Position numbers and translations under genes: made by a program. Below, piece after piece: positions 53,830-64,000 of a DNA stretch of 64,000 nucleotides; the stretch's first letter is position 1; every line of letters starts with the position of its first letter. The stretch lies in the NCBI GenBank assembly GCA_029891345.1, contig CM056994.1, forward strand, positions 227,408,991 through 227,472,990, given 5' to 3'. The notes beneath the pieces were generated by a model that made no database searches, was not told the origin of the DNA, and was given only the letters and a program-made list of their open reading frames with translations. Source of the DNA: Dryococelus australis (taxonomy: Eukaryota; Arthropoda; Insecta; Phasmatodea; Phasmatidae).

Positions 53830-56800
53830 AGTTTACTTTTGTGCGGGGAATTTATTTGCGTGGCGAGCAATATAAACGGCAAGCTTTGAGGAAGTTTATG
53901 GTACGAAGTATTTAAATGACGTTGTTATTTGGTAGGCCTTTTATTTTTATAGCGTGAAGTTAACTGAAGAGTTTACATAGAACTGGATTGCCGCAACCCA
54001 GTGAAGTGTTTAATGTGTTGAGCCCCAGGTAATGTGAGTAAACATGCATCTGCTTCGCCTTGAAGTAACGAGTTTGTCGCACGCGCATCGCCAGAGTATT
54101 GCTCCTCTACGAAATGAACTGCAATGCATTATAGTATTTGGACGAAGTTGCGCAAGTGACCTACATGGTGAAGAATTGTTCCTATTTGCCGTAGCATGAA
54201 CTTACAAGTGACGAAACTAACCCTGCATGTAGTATGGTTACCTGTCTACCCACACTTCGTTAAGATGATGAATATAGTACTTACAGTTTATCCTGGTCCT
54301 TTCAATTTTTAACTGCGGGCGCAGATAATTTATTTCTTTAAGGAAGGGTGCGAATCATGATTCCTTTGGTTGATTTTTGTTTGGAAACAGCTGCTGCGAT
54401 AGTCTTCTGAATTAATTCAATTTAGGTGGTGCTGAATGAATTTGGTTGTTGTTTATCATGCAAGATGTATGTTTCTTCTGTATTTGTCGGTGCTATGTTA
54501 TGTTATACATATGTTTGGAACTTTTTTTGTGTGTCTTCCTATTTGTAGAATTGTTGACGCTATTGGATATTGCTTGCTCTTTCAGCATTTATTTTCCTGT
54601 ATTCAGGTATGGGTTGGTGAAAAGTTGATGATTTTTCGTTGTTGTGCTTATTATTTTCATCTTATTGGTGTTGTTGTGTTCTGATACATAGTTTTGTTAT
54701 CAGATAAGTATATGAGTGAACTCGTAACTAGCAGTGTAATCGTTTTTGAATTTGAAGTTAAAGTGCTATTGTTGTATAGCGAACCTTTATCATTATAAAT
54801 GACCAAGAGAAGAAAGCGTGTTGGCGTGTTTTTAAAGATGTCCCCATAAGTAGTTGGTGCTTAACCCTTGGAGACATTTAAATGGGATCTTCAAGAATAA
54901 ATGTGAACACCACAACACAACACTACACATGCTAGTTTTGAACACTTGTTGCACAAAATTTTCATGCAAAAGGGCGGTGTCAGATGGTCGTCGGACTTAA
55001 CAACACCCGAACGCCACATTAGTAAAAACTCTGAAATGCAGGTGGTGCGAGTGTAGTAGTGATGTGCTGTGAATTTGTTAGCATATATAGTTCCAGGTGC
55101 AACATAGTCCTTTGAAGTAGTTATCTTCGTGCATGATAACTTTATCTACAGACACGCCTGATCACCTGACCTACAGACGCAGAACCGGCCCGATTTAATT
55201 CCTCTCGACAACTGACTGTTTGGCTGGTAACGGTCTGATACGCTGCCCTGCCGGAGGCTCGAACGAGGTACAGAGCCAAACGTCGCCGGAAGAGGGCGAA
55301 GAGAATCGCCGAGGACCAGGTCACCCTGACCTCCCCAAACCCACGAGGGAAAAAAAAAACTGTCTCAGTTTTATTCTAACGCGAGAGGTACTACTAGTGT
55401 GCTTTTCTTTTATTGTATTTTGTCTTCAAGGTTTTATTTATTCTCTCAGTTTTGTTTTGTTTTTCTTTTGATTGGTGAGATCTAAGAATGGTAAAATGTA
55501 ATTGACAGGATATATTTTTATTTGCCGCGATGCATTTATTATTTGATGATGAGAAATTATATTTGCAGACTTGGTTTTCAGAACAGAGTTTGATGTATGA
55601 AGTTGTAATGTTTTTCTTCAAGAAAGACACTGTAGTTTAAAGGGATGATATTTTCTATAAAATTCAGCATTTCCGTTGTTCATAACATACTAAATTTGGT
55701 GGTACAGTCTCTAATGCCTCCAATAACCTTTACTTATTCCTGTCACTGTTATCTCAATTTATTTTTGAAATGTGTATGTTAACCTAATATGTATTCGTTT
55801 TATTTAATATTTTTGTGGTGGATTTATTTTATTTACTCGAGCTCTAATCCATATTATTAACGACAAGTTGTTTTAATATTATAAAATATAATTCCATGTT
55901 ATTATATTTGTAAGTCGTTCTGTGTTCATTCACAAGGTTTTTTATGCGGGCCACTTTGAATAGGCAAATTTGTTGGTTGGTTGCTATGTTAACGCAAGAT
56001 GTATGTGTAAAATGTGATGTAGCCATCTCGTGATTGGCATGATGTTTAAAGGTGTTGTTAAATACTGGATTTACATCGATGCGATAGGCATGACGCGAAA
56101 ACCACGACGCGATGGAAGTAATGTCTCACCCAATCACATACGGTTATTTTGTGACGTCAACGCAATAGAAATCTTGGGCGCGATGGACTTTATGAATAGC
56201 AATCATTTCTAATTTCGTCGCATCGCAGGGGCGACAATCGTCAATAAACATGTTTATTTTCTTGTCGCAAGAGTGGTGGCAGTGTTACGTTGGCAACATT
56301 TGTAATAATATGATTGCGAAGATATCTTGTTGGTGTTGTCGGAATATTTTATATGTAGTTAATTATTTTTATTTGCTTTCTTTGAGCAAAGTTAGTTGTA
56401 GGTACCATTGTAGTGCGTTTTCTTGAGTGAAATGTAATATTAGTCGACACATGTTTACTGCTTCGTAAAACTGATCATTCCGCTGTTTTTCTTTACCATT
56501 GTCCGCAATGAAGCAACACGAATATAATTTACGGGTTGGTTTCAGGAAACGTGACCAGTATAGATTTTACTGAATGATTCTGCAAATAAATTGTTTAATG
56601 CTAGCGATGAACTAATGTGATTTCGGTGAAGTGAACTTGTAAGGATTTCCATATAAAAACACATGTTCAAGAAGTTGAGAATTTTACAAAAGATAAGTTT
56701 ACGTGTTTTGTAAGTAATATATTTGTAAACCACCACTATAATTATTAAAATGCATGTGGCCTGAAAAAGTTGCACTTTCAACACTTTCGTAGTGTATAAA

Positions 56801-56934
56801 TAATATTTGTTTATTTGCTTATATCAATTATTCGAGTGTAGGTTAACTTTGGCCAAAGTGTGTGTATTTGCTGCATCTGTACGAATACGACCAGCAATGA
56901 ATGTGTTACTCGCAATGTCAAAATTTGCCCACTG
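53830..56934. other. Non-coding sequence, no gene seen
   Basis: T-rich frames without domain similarity. At 55225-55285 a tRNA-like B box (GGCTCGAACGAGG) suggests a SINE trace. 56080-56230 contains recurring GACGCGA / GATGCGA words. Confidence 0.4.
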
Positions 56935-57150
56935 CCCAAAATTTGTACCCACAATCCATTGTGGGTACATCCAAATGTATACAATGCGTTCTGGGTATAT
57001 TTTTCGGTCACTGGGTAGTTGGAAATACCCACAATGCATTGTGGAAATTCCTGCTCAATACCCGAACCAATGTAATTTTTCACATTGTGGTCATTAAAAA
57101 TGAGCCAGAACGCGTTGTGGGTAGTGTGGTTTTACCCACAACCCATTGTG
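56935..57150. promoter_or_regulatory. Cluster of ACCCACAATGCATTGTGGG-type palindromes
   Basis: At least four partly palindromic copies lie within about 200 bases: ACCCACAATCCATTGTGGGTAC (about 56949), TACCCACAATGCATTGTGGA (about 57028), CAGAACGCGTTGTGGGTAG (about 57107) and TTACCCACAACCCATTGTGAG (about 57133). A weaker one is ATACAATGCGTTCTGGGTAT (about 56978). The word resembles the Staf/ZNF143 site (YWCCCRNMATSCMYYRCR). They end about 125 bases upstream of the integrase start codon, so they may be its promoter or sub-terminal transposase-binding repeats. Confidence 0.6.
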
Positions 57151-57276
57151 AGCATTTTGCACTTAACCACAACCCTCAGCTGCAAGAGCAGATGAGTCAT
57201 CAGCGACTTGGGGCGACACGTTTACAACACGCCACCATGTGCCTTTGTTTTCACTCTCAGTTGATTTCAAGCAGCC

Positions 57277-59406
57277 ATGCAAGTCAAGCACACGATGAGA
57301 GAAGAGTTCGAATGTAAAATACGTGAACTGTTGGGTGACAAGGCTGATAGATCCCTTTTAATGAGCAATGACCGCTACAATGAGATAGTGGAAGAAATTA
57401 AAGCAGCGAGGGATAAAAGAAAGAATGGAATACCATTATCTGCTAAAGACTATCTTTGTCTTAAACACTTCGATGTTATTTATATTGGCGATAATGTAAG
57501 GTTGATTAATGCAACAGAAGAATCTTACTCAGAAATCAAAATTATTGTCGAGTCGGGGAAATGTTTGACATTATTGAATGTGCACATCATAAATTAGGCC
57601 ATAAAAAAGAAAAAGCAATGGATGTACAATTAAAAAGAAAATATTCCAATATAACAAGAGACTTAATAAATGCATATTAAAACTTCCGTGAGCCCTGAAT
57701 TTTGAAGAGAAAGGCAAAAGGAAAAGGGGTTGTTGTAAAACCAATGGTGATGTCTGAGCTGAATTTGCGATGCCAGGTAAATGACAACTTTGTTAAATTA
57801 TTTATAACATTCTGTATATTTAAATTATTTATTATAATTATATTAACTTTTTCATTTTGTCGCTTGAAATTTTCATTATAATCGTTGCCTACTCCTCTAA
57901 CGCTGCCATCAGAATTTCTAAATGGGCGATATGTTTATTGTTATTTACTGAAATGTTTCATTTTCCTATACATATAGGGCAGCGGTCATCTGATTGTATT
58001 TTTTTGCGAGCCTGAATTAATGGTCTGTATGCTATCCCATCATTACTCATTGTTGCAGAAGTTATTGTTTTTATTATTATTCGCAACTAGATCTCATCAA
58101 TATGCAAAGTGAACCTGATGGAGACTACAAGTTTATCCTGAACTACCAAGATTACTTGACAAAGTTCGTCGTCTTACGGCCACAGAAAACGAAGACAGCA
58201 GATGAAGTTGCAGATGATATTTTAGATATATTTTGTTTGCTTGGAGCTCCAAACGTCCTTCATGGGGACAATGGGAGTGAATTGTGTAATAAGGTACGGT
58301 AGCTGTTATAAATAATTCTAATTTTATTACCTAAGTATCATTTATGATAATTTAATTTATAGGCTATTTAAATTTATAAAAATAATAAATAGTTTTTTTT
58401 TTTATTTTTCAGGTGATAGAAGCTTTGGTGGCTAAATGGAACGGAATTAATACCTTTCACGGAAAACCACGCCACTCTCAAAGCCAAGGATCCGTTGAAC
58501 GAGCGAATTAAGACGTCCGAGACAGTTTGATAGCTTGGATGAAAGACAACAATACTTCAAGTTGGCTGTATGGTCTTCGAATTGTTCAAAACTCAAAGAA
58601 TTGCAGTTACCATTCTGGAATTAAGAGAACTCCTTATGAAGCTTTGTTAGGCATTCCACAGAAAAATGGGTTGCTTGATTCCTGCTTGCTATCTTATATA
58701 GCTGGAAACATTGACACGGAAGAACAACTTGAAGAATATTTCTATAATCTAACAAAAAAATTTTGATGAGACACACCGAAAATGTAGATGAAGCTAAACA
58801 CATGTGAAATTAATAACCAACAAATTTAATCACCAATGGAAACTGAGGAGAGGGTTAGAGCTTGCATCGTTTGTGATCAACAGTTTGAAGAAGAAATATC
58901 CTGCTTCGAATGTGCTGAATACATTCATTCGACATGCACTTCAGCACCACAGTCCGAAATTCCGTTATGTCATCTTCTTGCAAATAAATCGGTTATTGAG
59001 AACTCTCGCAAACACTGCAAACGTGGATTACAGGAACATGCTGAGATGATGCTTCAGACATCCAGGAAGAAGTTTCCACCTGCCTCTACTGGTGATAATA
59101 CTTTAGTTAGTATTCCCGATGTGGATCGCGGGCGACTTGCTCCCCGAAATGTGCTTGCCGTGATAATGGAAGAAGTAGAGCCTAATTTATTTTCTATTGG
59201 AACTAAGCATGGCAAGCTTGAAAAACTATACTCAATAAACGAATTTTCAGCTAGCTCCTAATAAATCCCTGGAAATAAGTGATTTCCCAGATGGGAATGT
59301 GACTGTCCGACAGGAAGCTATGTTATCATGAGGGTCTAAACAAGGTTTTGTGAGATACGGCTGCTCAAAAGGATGCAATAACAAATCGTGTTCTTGTGCC
59401 AAATAG
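57277..59406 (+). pseudogene. KRBA2/Ginger-like rve integrase pseudogene
   Basis: Plus-strand blocks in order: an N-terminal helical part (MREEFECKIRELLGDKADRS from 57295, then NGIPLSAKDYLCLKHFDVIY); a His-rich zinc segment in a shifted frame (CAHHKLGHKKEKAMD, about 57577-57620); and the integrase core (MQSEPDGDYKFILNYQDYLT, GDNG near 58267, QGSVERAN near 58485-58508). The first catalytic Asp falls at the 58090 junction, the second in GDNG, and Glu is 58497-58499. Then come KRTPYEALLG, a C4HC-like zinc finger (CIVCDQQ...CFECAEYIHSTC), a VDRGRLAPRNVLAV block and a Cys-rich tail (YGCSKGCNNKSCSCAK) to a stop at 59406. GT-AG introns are possible at 57778-58090 and 58294-58411. Breaks: a frameshift near 57560, stops at 57678 and 58509, a frame change near 58760, and further stops near 59262 and 59328. 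Related to KRAB-A-domain-2-like and Ginger transposon integrases; inactive. Confidence 0.8.
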
Positions 59407-61207
59407 AAAAAAAAACTGTAATTCTAAATACCACAACAGTAGTTCATGTAAGAATATGTAAATAGGTACCAAACATAAATATTATGCTTAAATTTTCCCT
59501 TGTGTTTTTATAAGTTTCACTAGTCTACATTTTATTTTTCTGGTACAATTTTTAGGCTATGATTTTCTAATTGTATTAACCGAAAGTGTTTTGAAATTTG
59601 TTGTATTTTTCTGTTGTAAGAAATTTTGAATGAAAATGTATAAGCCTATTTTAATTTCTGCAAGACTAAAAGATAATAACATAATAAAACAAAGTAATAC
59701 AAACCATAAAAAAAGAAACTAATGAAAACTAAAACACACCACACTTTGTGGGTAAACGCAAAATACTCGAAACTTGTGGTTGACGGGCAAGGGCATCGGG
59801 CATCGGAGCCAGAGCCGAGTGACGTCGCCATGTTGTTACATCACCGTATGCCATCTTGGACCCATATAAACTTGACCTTGACCCCATTGACCCCTGAGCC
59901 AAAAACAAAAAAATAATGTACAAGAATTCATAAAAAATGATAAAAAATTTATAATAAATAATTTGACTAAAAATCGTTTAAAAATACAAAATCGAAAAAA
60001 AAAGTTTTAAAAAAATAAATTACAAAAAATTTAATTAAAAATATTGTTAAAAATTAATTATTAAAAAATCTAAATTAAAATCTTTTAGAAATTTATTATT
60101 TAAAATTTTACTAAATAATTACTCAAAATTGTAGTCACCAAGCGGCCATTTTCCCTAAAAATTTCCCTTTTTCCTTAAAATTTAGTTTTTTCCTTAAAAA
60201 TTTGAAAAATACCGAAAAAAATCATTAAAACTTATGAAAAATTTATTTTAAAAACTTACATTTCTGAAGGTCCTCCCAGCCTCACATCCAGCAGAGGACT
60301 GGCTAACTCACTCTCACCCCCCCCCCCAACTATACTCATTCTATCAAGCTGAAATATTTATTTTTTGTACATTATTTGTTATGTTACTGGAGGTGGTCAT
60401 ATTTCTTTTTTATCGTTCTTCATTGGTTTATATGTTACTGGAGGTAGCCATACATTTTTTTTCGTTAATTTGTTTATATATTTTACTGGAGGCTGCCATG
60501 AAGGGAGGAAGCCATCTTGCTAGGTGCAGTCCTCCATGTTTGATTTTTTATTGTCATTTGTTTTATAGTTTACATCTCACATTCATGTGACTACTATATT
60601 AGGTTTCATATGTTTTCATCACTTTTGTACTATTAGGTGGTAGCCATATTGGTTTATGTGTTTAAAGTATTGGTTGTACTGTCGGCCTCCACCAATGTTT
60701 TTCATTGGCTAATTAGTGTTTAGGGGGCAAGAAACCACCATCATTCCACTGATTACTCAGTTGAGTTCGACTCCCTCCATGCTGGATTATATTTTCTAAA
60801 CGCTTAAGTAGTAATGATTATGTCGCCTGCTATCGGCCTGTAACGAATGGTGACATTGACCATTCCTGCGAAGTATTTAAATTTACCATTATTTTCTTAA
60901 ATGAAAGTGTTTTTATTAAAATATTTCTTACATATAAAGCAGGGAGGTTTTTTTTTTAAATGAAACAGATAATATCATTTTAAATAAAATTTATTGTACA
61001 CGTAATAAAATGTACAGGTTTAATAATCTTTTTCGACGTTCACCGCCCGATTTCTGCCTTTGCGACCCAGGAATTGAAGCGGGCAGGGAAACATCACCAC
61101 TTGAAGTACGCCCTTAATTTACATCGTTTCAGCAACTTCTCGAACCTTGAAGCTGGCGATGCTCGAAGACGACTAACTAGTTATAGTGAGCGAACAATCA
61201 GCTGTTC
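59407..61207. other. AT-rich spacer between integrase and capsid relics
   Basis: No gene recognised. 59930-60250 is extremely A/T-rich low-complexity sequence. A C run lies at about 60318-60327. Confidence 0.5.
60377..60505. repeat. Tandem repeat, about 45-50 base unit, three copies
   Basis: Three units share TATRTTACTGGAGGTGGTCAT / TATGTTACTGGAGGTAGCCAT / TATTTTACTGGAGGCTGCCAT followed by T-rich spacers. Confidence 0.75.
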
Positions 61208-62390
61208 TCACGACATTATTTTGATGGTCTTGTTACGGCAATTGTAAGATACAAGTCGGTCGTGAAGTATCAGGCAGAATGTGTTCCTGTTGGCAGGAAT
61301 ATTTCCATGTGTGAATTAGGTTCTGCAGTCGATCACGTTGCAGGTAATATGCTCTACCTGTTTACTCACAACGAATAACATGAGCGGGGCCAAATTCTTG
61401 AACGTATCAGGGCTCAATATCGGAGTTGAATGCGTCTAAAATATGCAATTTGGAATTGAGTGTACATATGATATGCCAGAAGATACTGTCCATTTACAAA
61501 CTTCGTGTTCATATCTACCTATGGGTTGCTTTCGCTATTCAAAAATACTTAAACATTTTCCATTTAACATTTGTCTAACTACGAATGGCTCGATCTTACA
61601 TTGTGCTGTCTTCTGGTCTGTATCCCAACAATGATGTACCTCAGTTTCTCAGAAGAAAAGCTGAAATTCACCATCCAATTGATGCGCTGGCTTGCTGGCA
61701 ATCCGGGGTATGTCTCCAGACTCCATGACCAGAAAGCCACATCGATGTTTTTACCATCTTCCACATTCTGCAACATTTGTACTCATTCTGGCGTGCTCAA
61801 CTGCACATGAGGCAACATCCATTCGGTAGACTGTAGTTTTAGTTCCACCACCACCAGGTTTTCTCCCGTATCCAAGATGGTGTCCACGTGCTTATTGGAG
61901 AGTATTTTCACCAGCTCCTGCTTCAAATGGAAGATAATGCATTTGTAGTCTTCGGCAAATCCCAATATCATGGAGAGCGGAACACATACTTCGAACCTGC
62001 CTTTGGCATACCTGGGAACACTGTAGCCCTCTTTGATTCCCCAGCCTGCCATCTTGGCTGGAGACAGCTCATTCAGCATGAGCGAAAGGTAATTTTTGAT
62101 CGTTGATGTTATGCCCGCATCTCGCGACTTGTCCACCTGGGCACCATTGAGAAAGTTGTCGATGCGGTCGATCAGGTGAAGAATTCCATTGCTCGTTATT
62201 TTCATAGATGCTGGATTAGACCCATATTCTTTTGTCAGAATCCTCCTGATTTGCAGGAAAGACTGGCATAAAAGAGTGCAGATATCTTGGTGTTGGACTG
62301 CTATCCGAACGTTTGACGGTAGTGTATATGGACCGTTCAGGAACGGCTGGTACGCATTAAGTTCCACCTTCGTTATGCTATCTTCGAAAA
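61208..62390 (-). pseudogene. Double-jelly-roll capsid-like pseudogene
   Basis: Minus strand, roughly 390 codons long including breaks, the usual length of double-jelly-roll-like proteins found in insect genomes and attributed to adintovirus/Maverick-type elements. Visible in order: an N-terminal ELNAYQPF block followed by RIAVQHQDICTL, then NGAQVDKSRDAGITSTIKNY, GRFEVCVPLSMILGFAEDYK, and a WMLPHVQLS block near 61800. The rest is in other frames: RYIIVGIQTRR near 61600, and a C-terminal block FCLILHDRLVSYN near 61240-61280 before a stop at 61208. Frameshifts near 61785 and 61580 and several stops make it inactive. It would be a virion shell protein by family; no working product is predicted. 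Confidence 0.75.
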
Positions 62391-62556
62391 TGGCTGGCTA
62401 TTATTAGATTAGGAAATTGTCCACGGTGATCGACCTCGTAGCCGAGACTGCAGAGGACAATCTCGCTAGTGCATGTTAATTCCTTGGAGACCTGTGGAGT
62501 ACTGATTGTAGGTTTTGCATGAAACATTATTTTATAGCCTCTGGTCGGCGTAGATC

Positions 62557-63098
62557 TTATTCCCATCTTCTCAAATGCAGGCGTAGTGTGATTCCTTCGT
62601 TTCGAAAGTTGGCCAACTCTCTGTGCTGGTCGACGACAATCACGACCACCTTGTGTGCTCGCTTTGCGATGACAGGAACGTAAATAACGCTTTGCAGTAC
62701 CACTGCTAGTTTATAACCTGGAGGGACCATAGGCGAAAATTCATGCAGCGTATTGCTTGGTCTGCTGTCGAGGTACGTGCCACTCACTAAATTGCGGGTT
62801 ATTCGTATCAATTTGACTGGCAAAATGTTTACAGGCTACGACAACACGTGTGTTTTTCTAGCTTCATAGATGCAAGGCTCAAACCCCAGCATCTGTCCAA
62901 TAGTATCCGGTTTCGTGAAGCGATATCTTTACTGCATCTGATAACACTCTTCAGAGTATTGGGATCCCCACATAGTTCAAATTCTTTGTCGGCGGGCAGC
63001 GAATATTCAATGTAACTTGCAATGTTGTCTATTTCATAAGAGTCTATGGGTAGTGAGACTTCGTGGGAAACATTGCCACTTTTTACGAGGTACAGCAT
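62557..63098 (-). pseudogene. Second virion-type gene, broken
   Basis: Two minus-strand frames: 63098-62829 (starts MLYLVKSGNVSHEVSLPIDS, with ASYIEYSLPADKEFELCG) and 62823-62557 (contains RNLVSGTYLDSRPSNTLHEF, PPGYKLAVV, NFRNEGITLRLHL). One frameshift near 62830 separates them. The gene lies just upstream of the capsid-like gene on the same strand, the position where related insect elements carry a conserved companion protein, possibly a minor capsid or penton-like jelly roll. That role is inference. The intact length would be about 180 residues. Confidence 0.6.
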
Positions 63099-63224
63099 GC
63101 AGTTTTTTCATCACTGTTCGGTATCGCATTGTAGGTTTGAAAATCGACAATGGCTATGCTCCATCCCCCCTCCACGTCAAGTGGCGGAAAATTTAATGTA
63201 CGCAGCTCGGAGCTATGGCCCGTC

Positions 63225-63999
63225 AAGGTAAGTATTATCGACATAACTGATTGTTTCCTTATGGTGTATAGCCTTTTTATACAATTACTTGCACGAGCGA
63301 ACCAGGAAGCGAAGGCACAAATCTCTACATTTCCACATGTTAAGCAGGTACTCTGTTTAGAAATTGTATGCTATTTTGGGATATCTCAAGTGCTTGTGCA
63401 ATTCGGGCAGAGGATGCAAATTCCCAAAACTATCATGATAGTCTGCTTGTTTACCCTTTTTTTATGTACGCTACCCAGTGTGTGCCGGGCCCTTCTGTCG
63501 TATCCAGATTAATTAAAGTCCATTTGTGTCTCTTGGATTTAGCAGGCAAATCATCTCTCATAAAAATTCCTCTAAAATCAGGTTTTTTCAATTTGCGTGG
63601 AAACAGTTCTAAGTCCACATTAGTGAGTGCTCGTTTCGGTAGAGATTTCATTATTGATTCTTCCTGCTGCATCACTTTTGCACACTTCCACTTCCTACTG
63701 GGTAGGGCCTTAGGTGAGGCCTTTCCTGTTTTTTTTTTTACCCATGGCGACTGTTTCCATGTTTGCATTGTGTCTATGTTCCTCGGAAAACTGCTTTCGT
63801 TCGTTCGATGCTGTGTTGACAGTTCGGGCAATGCCACTTGTAGCTCCGATTAGGCCTCCGAGGGCGCCGAGTGTCGACAAAATCAATGGAAAAATCTACC
63901 GATAGATATTTTCTTAGCCTTACAGACTTTTCTTCTTTTTGTACCTGCTTTTATTTTCGTTTGTTCCTTTCTTTTGCTCTTATCACCCATGCCTATCAT
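63225..63999 (-). pseudogene. Adenain-type cysteine protease with basic/hydrophobic leader, broken
   Basis: Minus strand, reading down from the window edge. A Lys/Arg-rich start (KSKRKEQTKIKAGTKRRKVC) is followed in another frame by a hydrophobic Gly-rich helix (ILSTLGALGGLIGATSGIAR, near 63830-63885), as in small basic minor core proteins of adenovirus-like elements. Then 63837-63451 has RALTNVDLELF, DFRGIFMRDDLP, NLDTTEGPGTHWVAYI. GTHWV carries the catalytic His (codon 63478-63480) of adenain/C48-like proteases. Past 63451 the frame shifts: FGNLHPLPE near 63400 and a degraded LCLRFL segment near 63310, where the catalytic Cys would lie. Frameshifts and stops make it inactive. The cluster continues past 64000. 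Confidence 0.7.
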
Positions 64000-64000
64000 C

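Noticed and set aside
62378-62566. 62-codon minus-strand frame between the capsid-like gene and its neighbour
   Set aside because: It overlaps the intergenic gap and the start of the capsid-like relic in another frame; no family pattern was recognised.

Overview
This is eukaryotic chromosomal DNA and looks insect-like. It is AT-rich and has long introns with GT/AG borders, tRNA-derived SINEs, several DDE transposon relics of arthropod type, gypsy/errantivirus-like fragments, and a decayed double-jelly-roll capsid and adenain-protease cluster of the adintovirus/Maverick kind. The intron size and transposon load would fit a large-genome insect such as a cockroach, termite or relative. That placement is inference; no species can be named from the sequence alone.

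The only host gene I can defend is a plus-strand cyclic-nucleotide-gated channel of the CNGB/CNGL type. Nine exons lie at 9588-9720, 17092-17230, 24034-24167, 29038-29181, 34130-34389, 38959-39048, 44861-45048, 49109-49250 and 51867-52026. Their splice phases agree from start to end. They encode an N-terminal cytosolic segment, S1-S6 with the pore, and the start of the C-linker. The cyclic-nucleotide-binding domain and the C-terminus are not in the window. A tenth, N-terminal exon is possible at 8641-8754. The pore reads SIGKNPKP, with Lys where alpha subunits have the filter Glu.

Most of the remaining sequence is intronic mobile-element debris. It includes a MITE-like family with four near-complete copies and one fragment (9.9, 16.6, 36.5, 44.3 and 52.5 kb), a tRNA-SINE family (7.2, 16.2, 25.0, 30.9, 45.3, 49.4 and 52.6 kb), a Tc1/mariner transposase relic (18-19 kb, minus), and two elements with very long inverted terminal repeats around DUF4817-type transposase remains (24.6-25.7 and 26.1-28.3 kb). 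There are also an env-like relic (39.7-41.1 kb), an LTR (43.3-44.0 kb), a second Tc1 relic (48.1-48.5 kb), gypsy integrase pieces (49.5-50.1 kb minus; 53.5-53.8 kb plus), and inverted-repeat elements at 8.9-9.2 and 50.7-51.3 kb.

The right end (56.9-64.0 kb) is distinct. A KRBA2/Ginger-like integrase pseudogene with a Cys-rich C-terminus (57.3-59.4 kb, plus) is preceded by a cluster of ACCCACAATGCATTGTGGG-type palindromes. On the opposite strand follow a broken double-jelly-roll capsid-like gene (61.2-62.4 kb), a broken second virion-type gene (62.6-63.1 kb) and a broken basic/hydrophobic plus adenain-protease gene (63.2-64.0 kb) that runs to the window edge. All have frameshifts or stops and look like an endogenous, inactive virus/transposon relic. 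The coordinates of decayed elements are approximate because they were aligned by eye.
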